The notes beneath the pieces were generated by a model. That model made no database searches. It had not been told where the DNA came from and saw nothing but the letters and a program-made list of their open reading frames with translations. The translations under genes and the position numbers were made by a program. From contig OX328124.1 in the NCBI GenBank assembly GCA_946811695.1, positions 95,255,304 through 95,319,303 on the forward strand: a DNA stretch of 64,000 nucleotides, read 5' to 3'. Every line of letters begins with the position of its first letter. The first letter of the stretch is position 1. This document shows, in pieces, positions 1-11,951 of this stretch. The stretch is from Gonocerus acuteangulatus. Taxonomy: Eukaryota; Arthropoda; Insecta; Hemiptera; Coreidae.

Positions 1-3000
1 AGTTTTATAAATGCCAGGATATCAGATTAGCCATAGAAATCTTTGAGCTGCTGGTTTGTCAGCTTTTTCCATATTTCCCTCTCCTCTACTTACTGCCAAT
101 ATAATGTTTAGGAAGGATAACTATTGGTTAAGCTATTAAAAAGAGCGTAAAATTCCCATAAGAATGCAATATATTAATCCCCCAATCGCTGTTGTTTTAG
201 AGAGAAGATCAAAAAATAATGAACCTAAATAAAAAGCTTCAGTAACTTTATTTCCTTCGCACCTGTTTAGCGCCCTTTTGATCCCTCTTCAGGAGAACAT
301 GTTAGAAATATAAAAACTTACACCCTCAACTTGTAGATAAAATAATAAACAAGTCCGCACGTTGCCCCTAGTGGAAGATACCTTTCTCAAGTTGAGGTCC
401 TTTGGAAGAGCACCAAAAGGGAGCGAAACATGCAGGGTGAAATTAAAGTCATTGAAGATATTTAGTTGTATTTATTTTTTGATCTTCCGTCTATAAAGAA
501 AATTTTAGGATTTGAGTAAAGGGTCAGCTTAATATTTATGATTGTTTAAAGTATTCAAACAGGACCCGTTTTTATCCAAAGGCGTAAAGCAAAATACAAA
601 CTTAATTGCCTCAGCACCACTCGTATTAACTAAAATTTAAGTTAATAAGAAGTTACTAGTTTCGTTGCATTTGCTACCAATGCTATTTGTTATAACTGAA
701 AACACGAAAAGAAAACTCTCCTGTTTAAGGGTCCTTCCAAACGTTACTCCCTGCAATACATAGATTTTAATCAAGAACCCAATCAATTTGCATAAAAATT
801 GGATTGGACCGTCGAGGAGGATTTACAGCACCCGAAACAAGTCCATCCACGGACATGTAGCACGTCCCATGAACCCTTCTAAAGGATATATGGCTGGAAG
901 GGTTCGTGCAGACACTGACGCTGACACTGGTGCCTCTATGTAAATGTGAATCAGTATCCGAGCTATGTGTGTGGGCTAATTGGAGCGATGCACGCAATAG
1001 CCCTATCACTTTAATTCAACTTCTTATAAACCTCACCCCCTGGCAACCGTAACAGTACCTAGCACAGCCCCTGTCCACAGGTGTCTCGTCCCAGGATCAA
1101 TATCTCCTGAAATAGTGATGCTACACCATTTATAAAGAATCGTATCAACGAGTTTGTGTGTGTGTGTAGGTATATACATACATACATATAATAGTAGAAA
1201 TGTGACCAGATTAAATTAACTTATAATACTGAGCGGGCAAAAATAGGTTGCTTAACAGGAAGGTCAAAAAATATATGTAAATTTATAAAATTATTTTTAT
1301 CAAAGCGTTAAATGTTTTACACTTTTAAGAGCCTTATCAGACACATCCGTTGAAACCATTTTGAACCCTAAATTTGAATAGAAATGTGCACGTTACACTA
1401 CACAAGCCATGTCATGACAGAAGCCATGAACAATTGCACCGGCCGCACAGTGGTCAAAAACCGCCCAAAAACGCTCAAAACTCAATAACATTTGATATTG
1501 TTGATTTAGAAACCTGAAATTTTGCACACTTACCAGTATTATAACTACAATGAAGGTATTTATAAGTCATTCAAATGAAAATTTTTTTTGTGGTCGCCCC
1601 GGCTCTGAACTGCACTCGGCTGGGCTCAGGGGGTCAAAACCAATTTAAAAAAATACATCTGCTCCTATCTCAGCCAATTTTTTTTTAAATTTCAGCACAA
1701 CAGTTTGAGATAATTTCCGTAGGAGTAACGAAATATGCTCATCAGCTATTGGAAATTGATCTGTCAAATACTCGCATACCGAAAGTACACTTTTGTCGTT
1801 TGAATTTAACAATATTTCAGCTAGGAAACACTGTTTCACTCGGATCATTTCAGACATTTTTTGCAGCCAACACTGACTTGACTACTGCAAAAAAAAAAAA
1901 AAAAAAAATCTGTCTTCGATTTGATTCCAATGTTTACATAGAGATAACGCGCGTCTGTCTGTTAGTCATTTACTGAGTTCGTTCACCTCTGGCACCGAAG
2001 TAGGCAGACTTATGCAGCTAATTTCAGTCTGGGGTCTTTCTATACATCCCCACGGAATATTTAAGCCCGAAATTAGAGAGAAGCAGAGAATAACTAATAC
2101 CAAATAAATAAAAATAATTATGTCAACATGAAAGAATCAAGAAACTATGTCAGGAGAATGTTATTCCTTCTATGAAAAATGCAATGATTTTCCAAAGAAA
2201 GGGGCACTTGGGTAGGGTTTGTTCAAAAACGGAAGGATACTCGTCAAAGATCTAAGACAATTAAAAAAATCATGATCAAAATCTCGTTTTATTTAACCAC
2301 AAATTAGAAAATAAATATTGCACAAGTTCTGATGAATTCAACTGGAGCGAAGAGGCCGAAGAAAAGTGACCAGACACGGAAACAGTGTTCGCTCCGAGGA
2401 AGAAGGACAAGAGGAAGAGGAAACCAAAATGGAATACTTCCTGACTGGATGAAGGATGTCTTCCTCTAGAGGATTGCCTACTTAGGCAGGCTCAAACAAG
2501 AAGAAGAAATTAGGATTGAAGTATAAAATGGAATATGCTCATTTCAAAAGTATTTTGCTTGGGTTGATTACAGGTTTCATAATATGTAGTTCCATTGCAT
2601 GGGTTACAACTTAATTTGTCTTAAATAAAACTTAGCAATAAAGTTCCAGTCGTTAAGACATAACTAATAACCAACCCTTCTACCATAAATAAACCCAAGT
2701 GCATAATAGTTAAATAATTATTAACTATAATTTATAGTAATAAGGCTTATTATAATAAGGCTTCCTACCTAAATATCAAATACTTTAAAACTACATTCTC
2801 AATTACGTACTTTTACTCGTATCTACGATTTATTAGAGTCGGCATTTAAAAACAGTAAAAATTGTTTATCATAAAAGTGATGGAAGTAAATAAAAACATT
2901 TATTCATTTCTTGTAATAAATTTAATATATATGGCATATTCCCATAAATTTACGTTATTTCTCACTCTTTCTTCTCTGGTTTGCCAAGACGAGATCACGG

Positions 3001-4500
3001 CACGAAATGAACTACTGCAGACTATTTACTAAGTAATAAACAAAAATAACCACTAAAGGTAAATAAACAAACAAACTAACGGCGCCAACAATAACCGTTG
3101 TTGCTAATCTTTAATATAAGAAATATTAAAAAATCAGTTCTCACCAAATCACACATTCCATTTGTCGCAAACAACTTTTCCGATTACGTGGCCGATTACA
3201 CTTTTGTGTCACCCATGGCCCAAAATTTGGAGACCCCAAACTGTAAGACATTTTCATGTCAAAAGAAGAAATAAACCTCTATAACGATGAATAGAAATCC
3301 TTGTATATATAATTTATCATCAGCACTAGTAACTGTAGTGTTATTTTAGTTTGTATGCAAATTGTTAAAAACGTAAGATGTTTTGAAATAATAAGTTCTC
3401 TTTATTATAATATCGCTTCCCGTTAAGGCTGGTCTCCCTGGGAAGTGTAGACCATTACTCCTCTAAAGAGGAAGGCTTTTACAAGCAAAAATTATTAATC
3501 AGTTATTTAAGTTTTTAGAAAAATGTAAAAAATTAGTTATGAGTTTGATTTTATAGGAAAATATCAAAGATGTTTATTTGTTTATTTTTTGTTTGTATAA
3601 TAAAGGCTATTTCATTTCATATTATAATATACCTGAATAGTTTTTAATGCGTGTGCTAAAATATTGAAATTATATTTACAAGTGGTCTAATTTAATTTAT
3701 TAAAGCAGTATATTTGACATTTAGATATAATTAAATTCCCTTAATAAAACAAGCATAATTTGTTTTTATTGATTGATTTATTTTAATGTCCGTTTTTTAT
3801 TTAGTTATTGGACATTTGTATATTAGCTAGAAAAAAACTAATATTATAATTTATTTAATTATAATGTAGTCTTTCCATGATTTAAGGCAATAATTTAACA
3901 TGCCTTCAATAAAAATAAAAATGAAGATATCCCCTTGAAACATTGGACCTACAAAACGAGATATTTTCCCTTCTTATTGACCGAGAGCTGGAGCACAGGA
4001 TAAAAACAGAAAAATAAGCACAAACCAAGCTATGAAATGAAAAGTGGTGAATGAGTGGATGCAGACAAGACTTTAAAGTTGATTGCCATAGCATAAAATA
4101 AAGAGGCTTATGGCTTATTTTTAAGCCTACTGGCAGGAATATTTACTTATACATAAATGTTTTAGTAGAAATATATTTCTGTCGTCTGCAGAAAAGTAAG
4201 CTATAGCATATAAAACCAGGGAAAAATAAAATAAGTTACCTTCCTGTAATATATTTTTATTATGATTTTCATTCAATGAAAGTTTCATAAAATGGCTTAA
4301 CATTGGAATAGGAGAAATATCAGGAATAAAATAGTTGTTGTTTGTTCTGAAAAATCATTACTTAATAAGTTATTTTCAGGGCAATAACTGGGTGTGCTTT
4401 CCCTATTTATTAGAAATCAACAGAGTAAGAAAATCCATCTTCACCACAATATTGAGAAAACAGGAGACGAGGGAAGATTGCCACAATTTAAAATAGTATT
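1..4500. other. AT-rich DNA without recognised gene
   Basis: Only short open frames with no recognised motif occur here. Simple-sequence patches include A-runs near 1890. A stretch around 1440-1860, starting CACAGTGGTCAAAAACCG, may be a decayed DNA transposon but no partner end was found. A purine-rich stretch at 2340-2510 is also unidentified. Confidence 0.5.
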
Positions 4501-4561
4501 CTCGTCTCTTCTATATGGTACAACAATGTATTTTTACATTGTTGTAAATCCTGAATAATAT

Positions 4562-4905
4562 ATATGGTGCTGAGAGTTGGACTGTCCTCGGCCAGGACAA
4601 GAGTAAGTAACTGCCGTAGACATGAGGTACCTAAGACAAGTCTGAGGAAGATAGGGCAAGAGAAATGACAGTATACGGAAAACCCTAGAAGTAATGCCAG
4701 TAAAGCAGTTTTAAAAAAAGTGTCAACTCAAGTGGCTTGTACACGTTAACTCTACAAGAAACAGGCGGAAAGCTAAACCATTGGGAATTCGACCTAGAGC
4801 CAGGACCAGGCTTCTGAAGAAGGACTACATAGACCATCTTCGTTGGGCCAGAGGCAACACTTTAATAGCGAGAAAAAGAAAGCCGATGGGCTAAAGACGT
4901 CCCTC
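4562..4905 (+). pseudogene. RTE-type non-LTR reverse transcriptase C-terminus, decayed
   Basis: Translated across stops and shifts the stretch keeps landmarks of the region after the polymerase domain: GAESWTVLGQD near the start, a piece like MRYLRQV, then QLKWLVHV, a basic RPRARTR block and DYIDHLRWARGNTL. The same order (SESW, MRYLRRV, QLKWFGHV, RPRGRRG, DYITRLGQARGKTL) occurs in the better copy at 21.1-21.5 kb. Multiple stops show it is dead. It lies just outside the left end of the 5-kb foldback. Confidence 0.65.
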
Positions 4906-6270
4906 CAGGACGGTGGAACAAAAGATGTAGCAAAACAAGAACACGATAAGCATACAATTAGCGTGAGTGTGCTACGGTTTACGTAGGCCACACTCACAAG
5001 GGGAGTGAGTATACAGCGTTGTGGTCACCGATTTGGACCACATCTTTTCTGGTGATTCTAGGTCGAAAAATAGTCGACACGTATCCGAGCGTTCCGTCCA
5101 ATGCGCCTTCAAAAGATACTTGCGAAAAATGGATCTCAAAATAAAAATAAAATGTAAACTTTTTTGCATACAACGTCAATTCCAGAACATGTAGAAACAC
5201 CCCGATTGCAAGGAAATGTCACATTAGGGCCTTTATCGACCCTCCAAGTTTGGTTTGAATCGGGTAAATATTATATAATTCTATAATAATAGTTTCTATA
5301 ATAATAGTTTTTATTAATAGTTTCTATAATAATAGTTTTTATATAATTCTATAATTATATTATATAATTCTATAATAATAATTCTATCCGAATTATTGAA
5401 TCTTTAACAAAATTTTAAGAGTCCCCTCTTAGCGAAATTTAAAATAATTTTTTTTTATTTTTGTAATATTCCCAAAATTTGAATTTAGGGGTTTTTCAAT
5501 GTGATAAAAGCGAATCTGACATCCGTTTTTAAATCAAAAATTGTTAAGCATACTCGACTCTATAGAAGTCATTATTCTGGCAAAATATTCCATATACCTA
5601 CATTTAAAAAGTTATCGATAATAAAAAAAAAATTGATTTAAAAACGGATGTCAGATTCGTTTTTAGCACATCGAAAAACACCTAAATTCAAATTTTCGGA
5701 ATATTACAAAAATAAAATAAAAATTATTTTAAATTTCGCTAAGGGGGGACCCTGAAGATTTTGGTAAAGATTCAATAATTCGGCCATATTTCAAAGAATA
5801 TTTACCCGATTCAAACCAAATTTGGAGGGTCGATAAAAGCCCTAATGTGACAGATTTCCTTGCAATCGGGGTGTTTCTAGGTGTTCTGAAATTGACGTTA
5901 TATGCATAAAAGTTTACATTTTATTTTTAAGTAAAGATGGAATGGTTGGGATTCCACTATGGTGACTTAACTGTCAACATTCGTCTTCCTCTGCCTCCAG
6001 GCATTTCCATAGGTATGTAGTATCTTATTTGTTTGTTATAATTAATTAATGTTACTATTAGCACCTATCTAACTATATAAACTTCAATATAATAGCCTTT
6101 TTTCTTCTTTTTGTTATGTTTCTTTTGATTTTCATTCTACTCATTCTATGAATTTAAGATCAAATTGTTCTTTTATAATAAGTTAAATGAATTTATATTT
6201 CAAGGTAGGGATTGTCGGGGTTCGGTCACTGCTACTTAATAAAACTACATTTTATCATAAAAATGGTTTT

Positions 6271-6314
6271 ATTGTGCCGACGTTTCGGCTTGAACTTCAA
6301 GCCTTCATCAGGCT
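6271..6314 (-). ncRNA. Hammerhead-like ribozyme motif, element A left arm
   Basis: Mirror copy of the right-arm motif: CTGATGA at 6305-6311 (complement), same stem II, GAAA at 6283-6286 (complement), then CGTCGGC. It has one C fewer before CTGATGA, giving a slightly different stem I. Confidence 0.5.
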
Positions 6315-6340
6315 TACATCCGTCCTACTTGTATTTTACA

Positions 6341-6379
6341 GCCCTGATGAAGGCTTGAAGTTCAAGCCGAAACGTCGGC
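6341..6379 (+). ncRNA. Hammerhead-like ribozyme motif, element A right arm
   Basis: Layout: GCC (6341-6343), CTGATGA (6344-6350), one A, a hairpin GGCTTGAA...TTCAAGCC (6352-6368), GAAA (6369-6372), CGTC (6373-6376), GGC (6377-6379). GCC and GGC can pair as a short stem I. The box CUGANGA, stem II and GAAA are the hammerhead core, and cleavage would fall after GUC. Stem III is reduced to the palindrome ACGU, as in minimal hammerheads that work as dimers. The extra A between CUGAUGA and stem II departs from the textbook core, so activity is not assured. Confidence 0.55.
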
Positions 6380-6554
6380 ACAATAAAACCATTTTTATGA
6401 TAAAATGTAGTTTTATTAAGTAGCAGTGACCGAACCCCGACAATCCCCCCCTTGCATCATCTACGGTCAACGATCTCCTCTCAAAGTATTTCTATTTCTG
6501 TTACTTATGTCAATTATAAACTTTTTTCTGTATTAATTTCTGTTTTTCTTGTCA

Positions 6555-6598
6555 TTTTAGCTGACGAAGGCTACCAATGAGTAGCCGAAACGTCCAAA
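6555..6598 (+). ncRNA. Hammerhead-like ribozyme motif, element B copy 1
   Basis: CTGACGA (6561-6567), one A, stem II GGCTAC/GTAGCC (6569-6574 with 6581-6586) around loop CAATGA, GAAA (6587-6590), CGTC. Position 7 of the hammerhead box tolerates any base, so CTGACGA fits CUGANGA. Flanking TTTTAG and CAAAA could give a bulged stem I. Stem II differs from element A yet stays paired. Confidence 0.55.
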
Positions 6599-7607
6599 AT
6601 ATAGATTTTTTATTTAAAAAATCATATTGAGGTTTCTTTAGCCGAATCCCAACCATTCCATCTTTACTTATCACCTCGACGGCTAACTATCTAATCATCA
6701 TGATTTTATTTTTATTTCGAGAACCATTTTTCGCAAGTATCTTTTGAGATAATATAATAGTCATTTATATGGTTAGAAAAAGGAGTCTTTCTTCTTTCGA
6801 AAGATTTCAATGACGTAAAAATCGGATTATCTCAAGAGGAGATATTGAATTTCAAAACGTCACATTACTTTTTCGCTTACAAATATTCAGCCACTTCCAG
6901 ACTGGGAAAAATCACTATTTTTTGTTTTCGATTATATTCACTATATTAGGGTTTCTTGGGGTGCTGATTTTAAATCTGCTATTATTTTTGGTGTAAAAAA
7001 TGTATAATACTCGTTTACTTGAAAACGTAAGCATATTTTTGAATATATTTGACGAAATATAAATTATTCTTTACCGATTATATTTTTCTTTTAATCTAGT
7101 CTATAAAACAAATGAATTGGTGAAAGAATCATGTCGATATCATTTTTTAAACACGATATAAAAAATAAAGCACTTTCAGCCTATTTTATTTTATATCTCG
7201 GCTCCTAAAGCGCATTGGACGGAACGCTCGGACACGTGTCGACTTTTTGTCGACGTAGAATGACCAGAAATTTGGTCCAAATCGGTGACCCCATCGCTGT
7301 ATACTCCCCTTGTCAGTACTATAATTACCACTAAACTTTCTACAGCAAATGGTCAACTAAAGCAGGCAGGAGTACAACAAAATTACAAAGGAATTTGATT
7401 TGGGCTTGTTGTAGTAAAAACCTATACGAGATGTACGTCAAAATTAATAATTTCATTTATTTATTTATATATTAATGAGCATCCGCAACAAAGGCGATTC
7501 GCCCAATAAAATTATTACATATATTTACAATTTCCAATATTGAATACCAAAAATTGGGAAGACAAAAACAATAGCCTGTCACAATAAGTATAATACACAA
7601 TAAGTAT

Positions 7608-7612
<5 letters not shown>

Positions 7613-7660
<48 letters not shown>
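7613..7660. repeat. (TA)n microsatellite
   Basis: About 24 uninterrupted TA units. Similar tracts lie at 9661-9711, 17081-17108, 34072-34107, 51609-51638, 54248-54283 and 55640-55690. Confidence 0.95.
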
Positions 7661-7662
<2 letters not shown>

Positions 7663-7832
7663 TAAAGTAATAAAAACCAACTACAAAAACAATTAAACAT
7701 CTAAATTTTCGAGTCGCAGGAACAAGGCCATCTCCAAAAAAAAAAGTTTCTAATAGGAACTCAAATTACATTGCCCTTATTTATTTTTTTTTAAATTTTA
7801 ACGTCTATTATTATTAACTAAGAATTTTAGGA

Positions 7833-7995
7833 CGGGTTATCTATTGGTTACCACCCTTTTATAGCCAGGATAGGGCTGATGCCTTTTCATTTTTGTAAAG
7901 AAAAGCCACCATCCCATAGTGGGAAACGAACCCACGATCTTTGGCACGGAGTTTTAAGTGCTCACGCCTTTACACTCTGGGCCACCGGGCATCCA
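7833..7995 (-). mobile_element. tRNA-type SINE, family 2
   Basis: Minus-strand reading starts with a tRNA-like head: GGTGGCCCAGAGTGTAAAGG (A-box region) and GTGGGTTCGTTTCCC (B box). A body follows with GGCATCAGCCCTATCCTGGC and a tail GGTTACC...ACCCGTCCTAAAATT. Related copies are at 26528-26690, 27845-27995 and, as a fragment, 56322-56412. Confidence 0.75.
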
Positions 7996-8798
7996 CTTTT
8001 GTTTCCAAGTGAGCCGATTCTAAAGATGTTTATACCTCAATCTAAAGGGTAAGAAATTACAAACGACCTTCTTCAACTTACCACGATTTCTAAAGAAATT
8101 TTGAAATGCGTAAATAAATATGTGAAAAGTAGAAAATTCTCCTGCCCGTTGATAAAATATTTGATGTGAAACATTTCCTTTACTGAGGTTTTCCCATAGT
8201 CCAGCACGCAGGTGTTACGGGTTCAAGCTGCGCATGTAGAAGGTTGACTTTTTACCGCCATGCTCCACTTGGCAGCGAATATCAATTAATTACAGCAGAA
8301 GAATTTTTTTGGTAGTTTCTGTTATCAAATGGCAGTTCATAACAGCTTGATAAGAGACAACTGTGTAATGATCAAAAACGGCAAATTTACTTTCATGAGG
8401 GGAGGTGTCGATATACGACGAGAACACCTGTATTAAGGTCGTAGGGAGGAAATCACTCATGAAAAATGTATTATATTTTTCCTTTTTCGCCCTCCTTATC
8501 TGCGGTGAATAGCAATTTTAATACTTTATTCAGTAGCATAATAGGCACCGTTAGCCTCGCCCATTTACCAAATAACTGGTTAGATATCAGTAATAGACCG
8601 ACTCCCTTACTGTGCATTATCACGGCATTAATTCATCTAATGCATTTTTCACACGTAGGTCACCGTTCTCTCCGAGCACACACACTCTCATTCATTTGCA
8701 CTGTTCTACAATGCAAAATATAATTATGGTTACTTCTAGTATATAGTTTGCCAATTTAGTGATATTAATTGAATACTTATTTTTAATTTGTATTTATA

Positions 8799-9277
8799 TC
8801 AGGCTGTACCGTATTAAATGTCAGTTTTGGACTTGCCGATTTCCTTGAAATGTCTTGAAACTGTCGTTGCTCCTACTCCGAGTTCTTTGGCTAGTGCTTT
8901 TTGAGGGACAAGCTTCAACCCTTTCTTTCAGGTGGTCATTGTCAAGTTTGGTTTCTGGCCTTCCTCGCTCCTCGTTGTCAAGGTCAAAATTTCAAAAACG
9001 TTGTGTTAATGTTCATACACGCCTCAGCAACGCTATGACCGAGCTTAAATTCATAACGAAAAATAATACGGATTTCCATTGGCCATAATTTAAGTTTTAT
9101 TTTTTTCTCAGAGGATCGTTCTCACAACACAGTACGCAAGTCACTGATTAAATAATATGAATAAAAGACCTTTAATTCTATATGAATAACAATGATGTTT
9201 GTAAATAATGAAATTAAAAAGGGAAAGGATTAAATAACAAAGTAAACAAAACTGACATTTCATACGGTACAGCCTGA
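8799..9277 (-). mobile_element. Internally deleted mariner element
   Basis: Terminal inverted repeats of about 30 bp, starting TCAGGCTGTACCGTAT, lie at 8799 and end at 9277. They are flanked by TA at 8797-8798 and 9278-9279, the target duplication of Tc1/mariner elements. Inside is a broken transposase N-terminus on the minus strand. At 479 bp the copy is far shorter than an autonomous mariner (about 1.3 kb). Confidence 0.88.
8829..9086 (-). pseudogene. mariner transposase N-terminal fragment
   Basis: From an ATG at 9086 (minus) the frame reads a stretch containing YEFKLGHSVAEACMNIN, the first helix-turn-helix of mariner transposases. It then jumps by a deletion to DLDNEERGRPETKLDNDHLKE, the linker typical of the family. 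After a one-base shift it continues KALAKELGVGATTVSRHFKE, the second helix-turn-helix. The DD34D catalytic domain is wholly missing. The fragment cannot make transposase, and the element could move only with help from a relative. Confidence 0.85.
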
Positions 9278-9658
9278 TACATTACGTTCATTGGAGTGCA
9301 ATTTAGTAAAAATATGACAAAGAAAGAAAAAAACAGTTTTCATACCACAACAGATGTTATTCTCTTCTCTTACCTGAAACAACAAAAAATGAATATTTCA
9401 ATAAATATAAATATTATTCTATTTTCTATAATATAAAATTACAACATTGCATTATTATAATATAATGATTATTTTAATAAAATGACTAAAATAAATTATT
9501 AAAATATAGTTAAAAAACAAATTAAATATTACAGGTAGGCGAATAATCACAAAATAATGTCAGCACTTTAGGAAGGTCGCTCGAATAAATGAATCTTTAA
9601 AAAATATCCTCAAAACTTCGTCACATACTAACATTATGTGTGTGTAGGTGTTTCTTTG

Positions 9659-9715
<57 letters not shown>

Positions 9716-9823
9716 AATACGGCATTCACTAGCGATTAGTTTTTAACAGTATATTTCGCAGGAAACACATTCTGCTTCATTATACTCATGTCCATGAATA
9801 TACGAAGAAATATAACATTACAT

Positions 9824-9976
9824 TTTTTTTTTTTATTTTTTTTTTACTACGCCGGACAGACAACTGGCCCATCAGCGCCGCCATCATCAAATGAGAACAA
9901 TCCTTGACTCAGGTGAGACTCGAACCCCCACTCCCGCATGAGACTAAGACGTGAGCCACTAGAGCACGGGGAGACC
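9824..9976 (-). mobile_element. tRNA-type SINE, family 1, decayed
   Basis: The minus strand reads GGTCTCCCCGTGCTCTAGTGG at the head (A box), a B box like GGGGTTCGAGTCTC, then a body ending in GGCGCTGATGGGCCAGTTG and an A-rich tail (T-run at 9824-9851). Same family as 17587-17776 and 39547-40075. Confidence 0.65.
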
Positions 9977-10664
9977 GCGGAAAGTAGTATTATAATAACA
10001 AAATACTTGGTAGGGAAGAAAATGTCGAACAGAATATGTACATATATATTTTTTCACGTGTCTGTTACACGATAGGGGCCAGAACTTGCCTTATTTTCAT
10101 CATAAAACGTGATGTATAACACTCGAATTACAAATGGGTGAAGGAGTTAGTTAACGTGGCGGGGAGTTAAATGCAAACTCAAAATATTAAACCAGTCATC
10201 GCTGCCATCACACTGGTGCAGGCTGACAATAATGCTAAGTTATCGCTTAAAACCTAATTCTTGTGCTACGTAGGGGCTTCTGATGTATTCTAGCGGTTCC
10301 GCTACTTTACCACTACTCAGAACATTATAACTTACTCCTGTCTGCAGACACTAAGCTCGCTCATAGTATTTCGAGTAAAGAGGCAAAGAGAAATACAAAA
10401 TCAGCTCCGCGTGAGGCTTGCACGAATGGCCAAATGAATTCCGCGGGGCCCGCACAACGTCCGTGTATTGAATTTAATTTTCAAATATAGGACATAATGG
10501 TTGGTACTTTAGGACGAAACTCGGTATATATCGTTCTCAAATAATGATAGTGTTGTGAAAATAAACAAAATCTTATAATTGTACTACTCGAGGTTATTTC
10601 GGATCCACACGTGAAAAATAATAGCAATCCATTTGTATTTATTACACTATTAGCATTCATTATA

Positions 10665-11380
10665 TGAAGGGCTCAGTGCCAAAGGTGACTAACCCACAAT
10701 TTTAACAAATTTGAGTTATTCACTTCTCCTGATAGAGAATTTTAAGTTTTGCAATTGATAGAAAAGACCAGCATTTATTAGTACTAATATCTGTAAGTTT
10801 GTTTTGGAACTTACTGCAAAGCTAAATCATGTGAGAGGCAGACTTGACCAACCCACACTAGGTATGGCTTTGTTAATGGTAAGCAGCAATATGAGTGATA
10901 TAGTTGAAGCTTCTGATGACTCTGTGGCAGATCTTGTCTATGAACCAACAGGGAATGTTCATGAAGTACGCTTGTCGAGGACAAAACAATATAGAGATTG
11001 CACTATTAGGATATTCAGATTGCACTGTTCCTGTCCCACATACTATAGAACTCTCCTAATTTGAAAATCTTTGTTTTGTTAAATTATTGATACATAATCA
11101 TAGAAATGTAATGAAAAATAATTTTTCATTAATTAATAATTTCCGGATGTGAGAGCCAAACATGGCCATAGTTTTTGTTTTTCATTATCCAGTCTAACTA
11201 TAAATTTTTGATTATTATGGTTTATTCATAAAAATTTTATCTATCTAATGAATAAAGACCAATTAAAATCATTTCTGCCACGAAAACTAATTTTTTCCAA
11301 AGTCTTCTAAACTTTAACCTTTATTTTATCAGTTTGTTCTAACTGTGGGTTAGTAGTAACCCTTGGCACTGAGCCCTTCA
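10665..11380. mobile_element. 716-bp DNA transposon with TATA target duplication
   Basis: Inverted ends TGAAGGGCTCAGTGCCAA (10665) and its complement (ending 11380) continue imperfectly to about 37 bp, through AACCCACA. They are flanked by TATA on both sides (10661-10664 and 11381-11384); a two-base TA duplication is also possible. An internal open stretch around 10804-11064 with an acidic part (DIVEASDDSVADL) is not recognised and lacks a transposase signature. Superfamily not assigned. Confidence 0.65.
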
Positions 11381-11879
11381 TATATACTACAGAAGCTATT
11401 GATTTCTGTTATATCATTGACCGACTTCTTATTGTAAAATTTATATAATTTTTATTTGTAATAAAATATTCATTATTCTTCAGGATAATGTGAGATCCAC
11501 GAACTAATTCCCGATGGTTTTAAGCAATTCTGCTAAGAGTCGGCCTAAAGAATCACTTCTTATTTCTTATGTCACGAAAGCACCAAACATTACTTAAACA
11601 TTGCAGAAATCTAGTTATGTATAAAAATATCCATAATTTCTTCAACCTAATTGAACGAATTGATTTTCTCCGACGTTTAGACAACGTAATTTACACAAGA
11701 TGTACGGCTTTTACTGGCGTAAAATTATATTGATGAAATTCAGAGAAGATTGTATAATCAAACTAAGCAATCAATAAGTCAATAACTTGACCTTCGCAAA
11801 GGGGACCTTTGACCTCAAATGGAGCTCAACAAATATGAGGTGATACTGACTTTGTATGTTTCACAAATACACTCAGCAG

Positions 11880-11881
<2 letters not shown>

Positions 11882-11949
<68 letters not shown>
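11882..11949 (+). repeat. Poly(A) tract, 68 bases
   Basis: Pure A-run, probably the tail of a retroelement inserted on the plus strand, but no body was recognised upstream. Confidence 0.9.

Positions 11950-11951
<2 letters not shown>

Larger units (their letters stand above)
6205..6480. mobile_element. Element A copy 1: palindromic hammerhead-bearing element
   Basis: Two arms of about 110 bp are near-perfect reverse complements (GTCGGGGTTCGGTCACTGCT near 6214, complement near 6424-6443). Each arm carries the motif TGATGA-hairpin-GAAACGTC, left arm on the minus strand and right arm on the plus strand. The right side extends past the palindrome with CATCTACGGTCAACGATCTC, also seen at the end of the copy at 55.5-55.8 kb. 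Confidence 0.72.
5930..6702 (+). mobile_element. Element B copy 1: small hammerhead-bearing retroelement, PLE-related
   Basis: It is flanked by a perfect 12-bp duplication, ATTTTATTTTTA, at 5918-5929 and 6703-6714, confirmed because the other foldback arm shows the uninterrupted site. Ends are inverted: GTAAAGATGGAATGGTTGGG near 5931 and its complement near 6650-6669. The right end continues with a block (CACCTCGACGGCTAACTATC) also present at the left end of copy 2 (48.4 kb). The hammerhead-like motif lies at 6561-6594. Element A sits inside at about 6205-6480. No protein is encoded, so it is presumably mobilised in trans. Confidence 0.72.
4996..7312. mobile_element. Long foldback (palindromic) element split by insertions
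   Basis: The left arm (4996 to about 5560) pairs with a right arm broken into three parts: about 5600-5929, 6703-6745 and 7203-7312. Examples of matching ends are ACAAGGGGAGT at 4996 and ACTCCCCTTGT ending at 7312, and CGTTCCGTCCAATGCGC against GCGCATTGGACGGAACG. The right arm was interrupted twice: by element B (5930-6702) and by an unidentified stretch at about 6746-7202. No coding capacity is seen. No clear target duplication was found at the outer ends, so the superfamily is open. Confidence 0.75.

Noticed and set aside
252..292. CTGAAGAGGGATC...GGCGCTAAACAGG on the minus strand
   Set aside because: CTAAACAGG replaces GAAAC and pairing is weak.
8195..8290. Possible tRNA-like SINE head (GGTGTTACGGGTTCAAGC)
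   Set aside because: A B-box-like string alone, with no matching A box or body.
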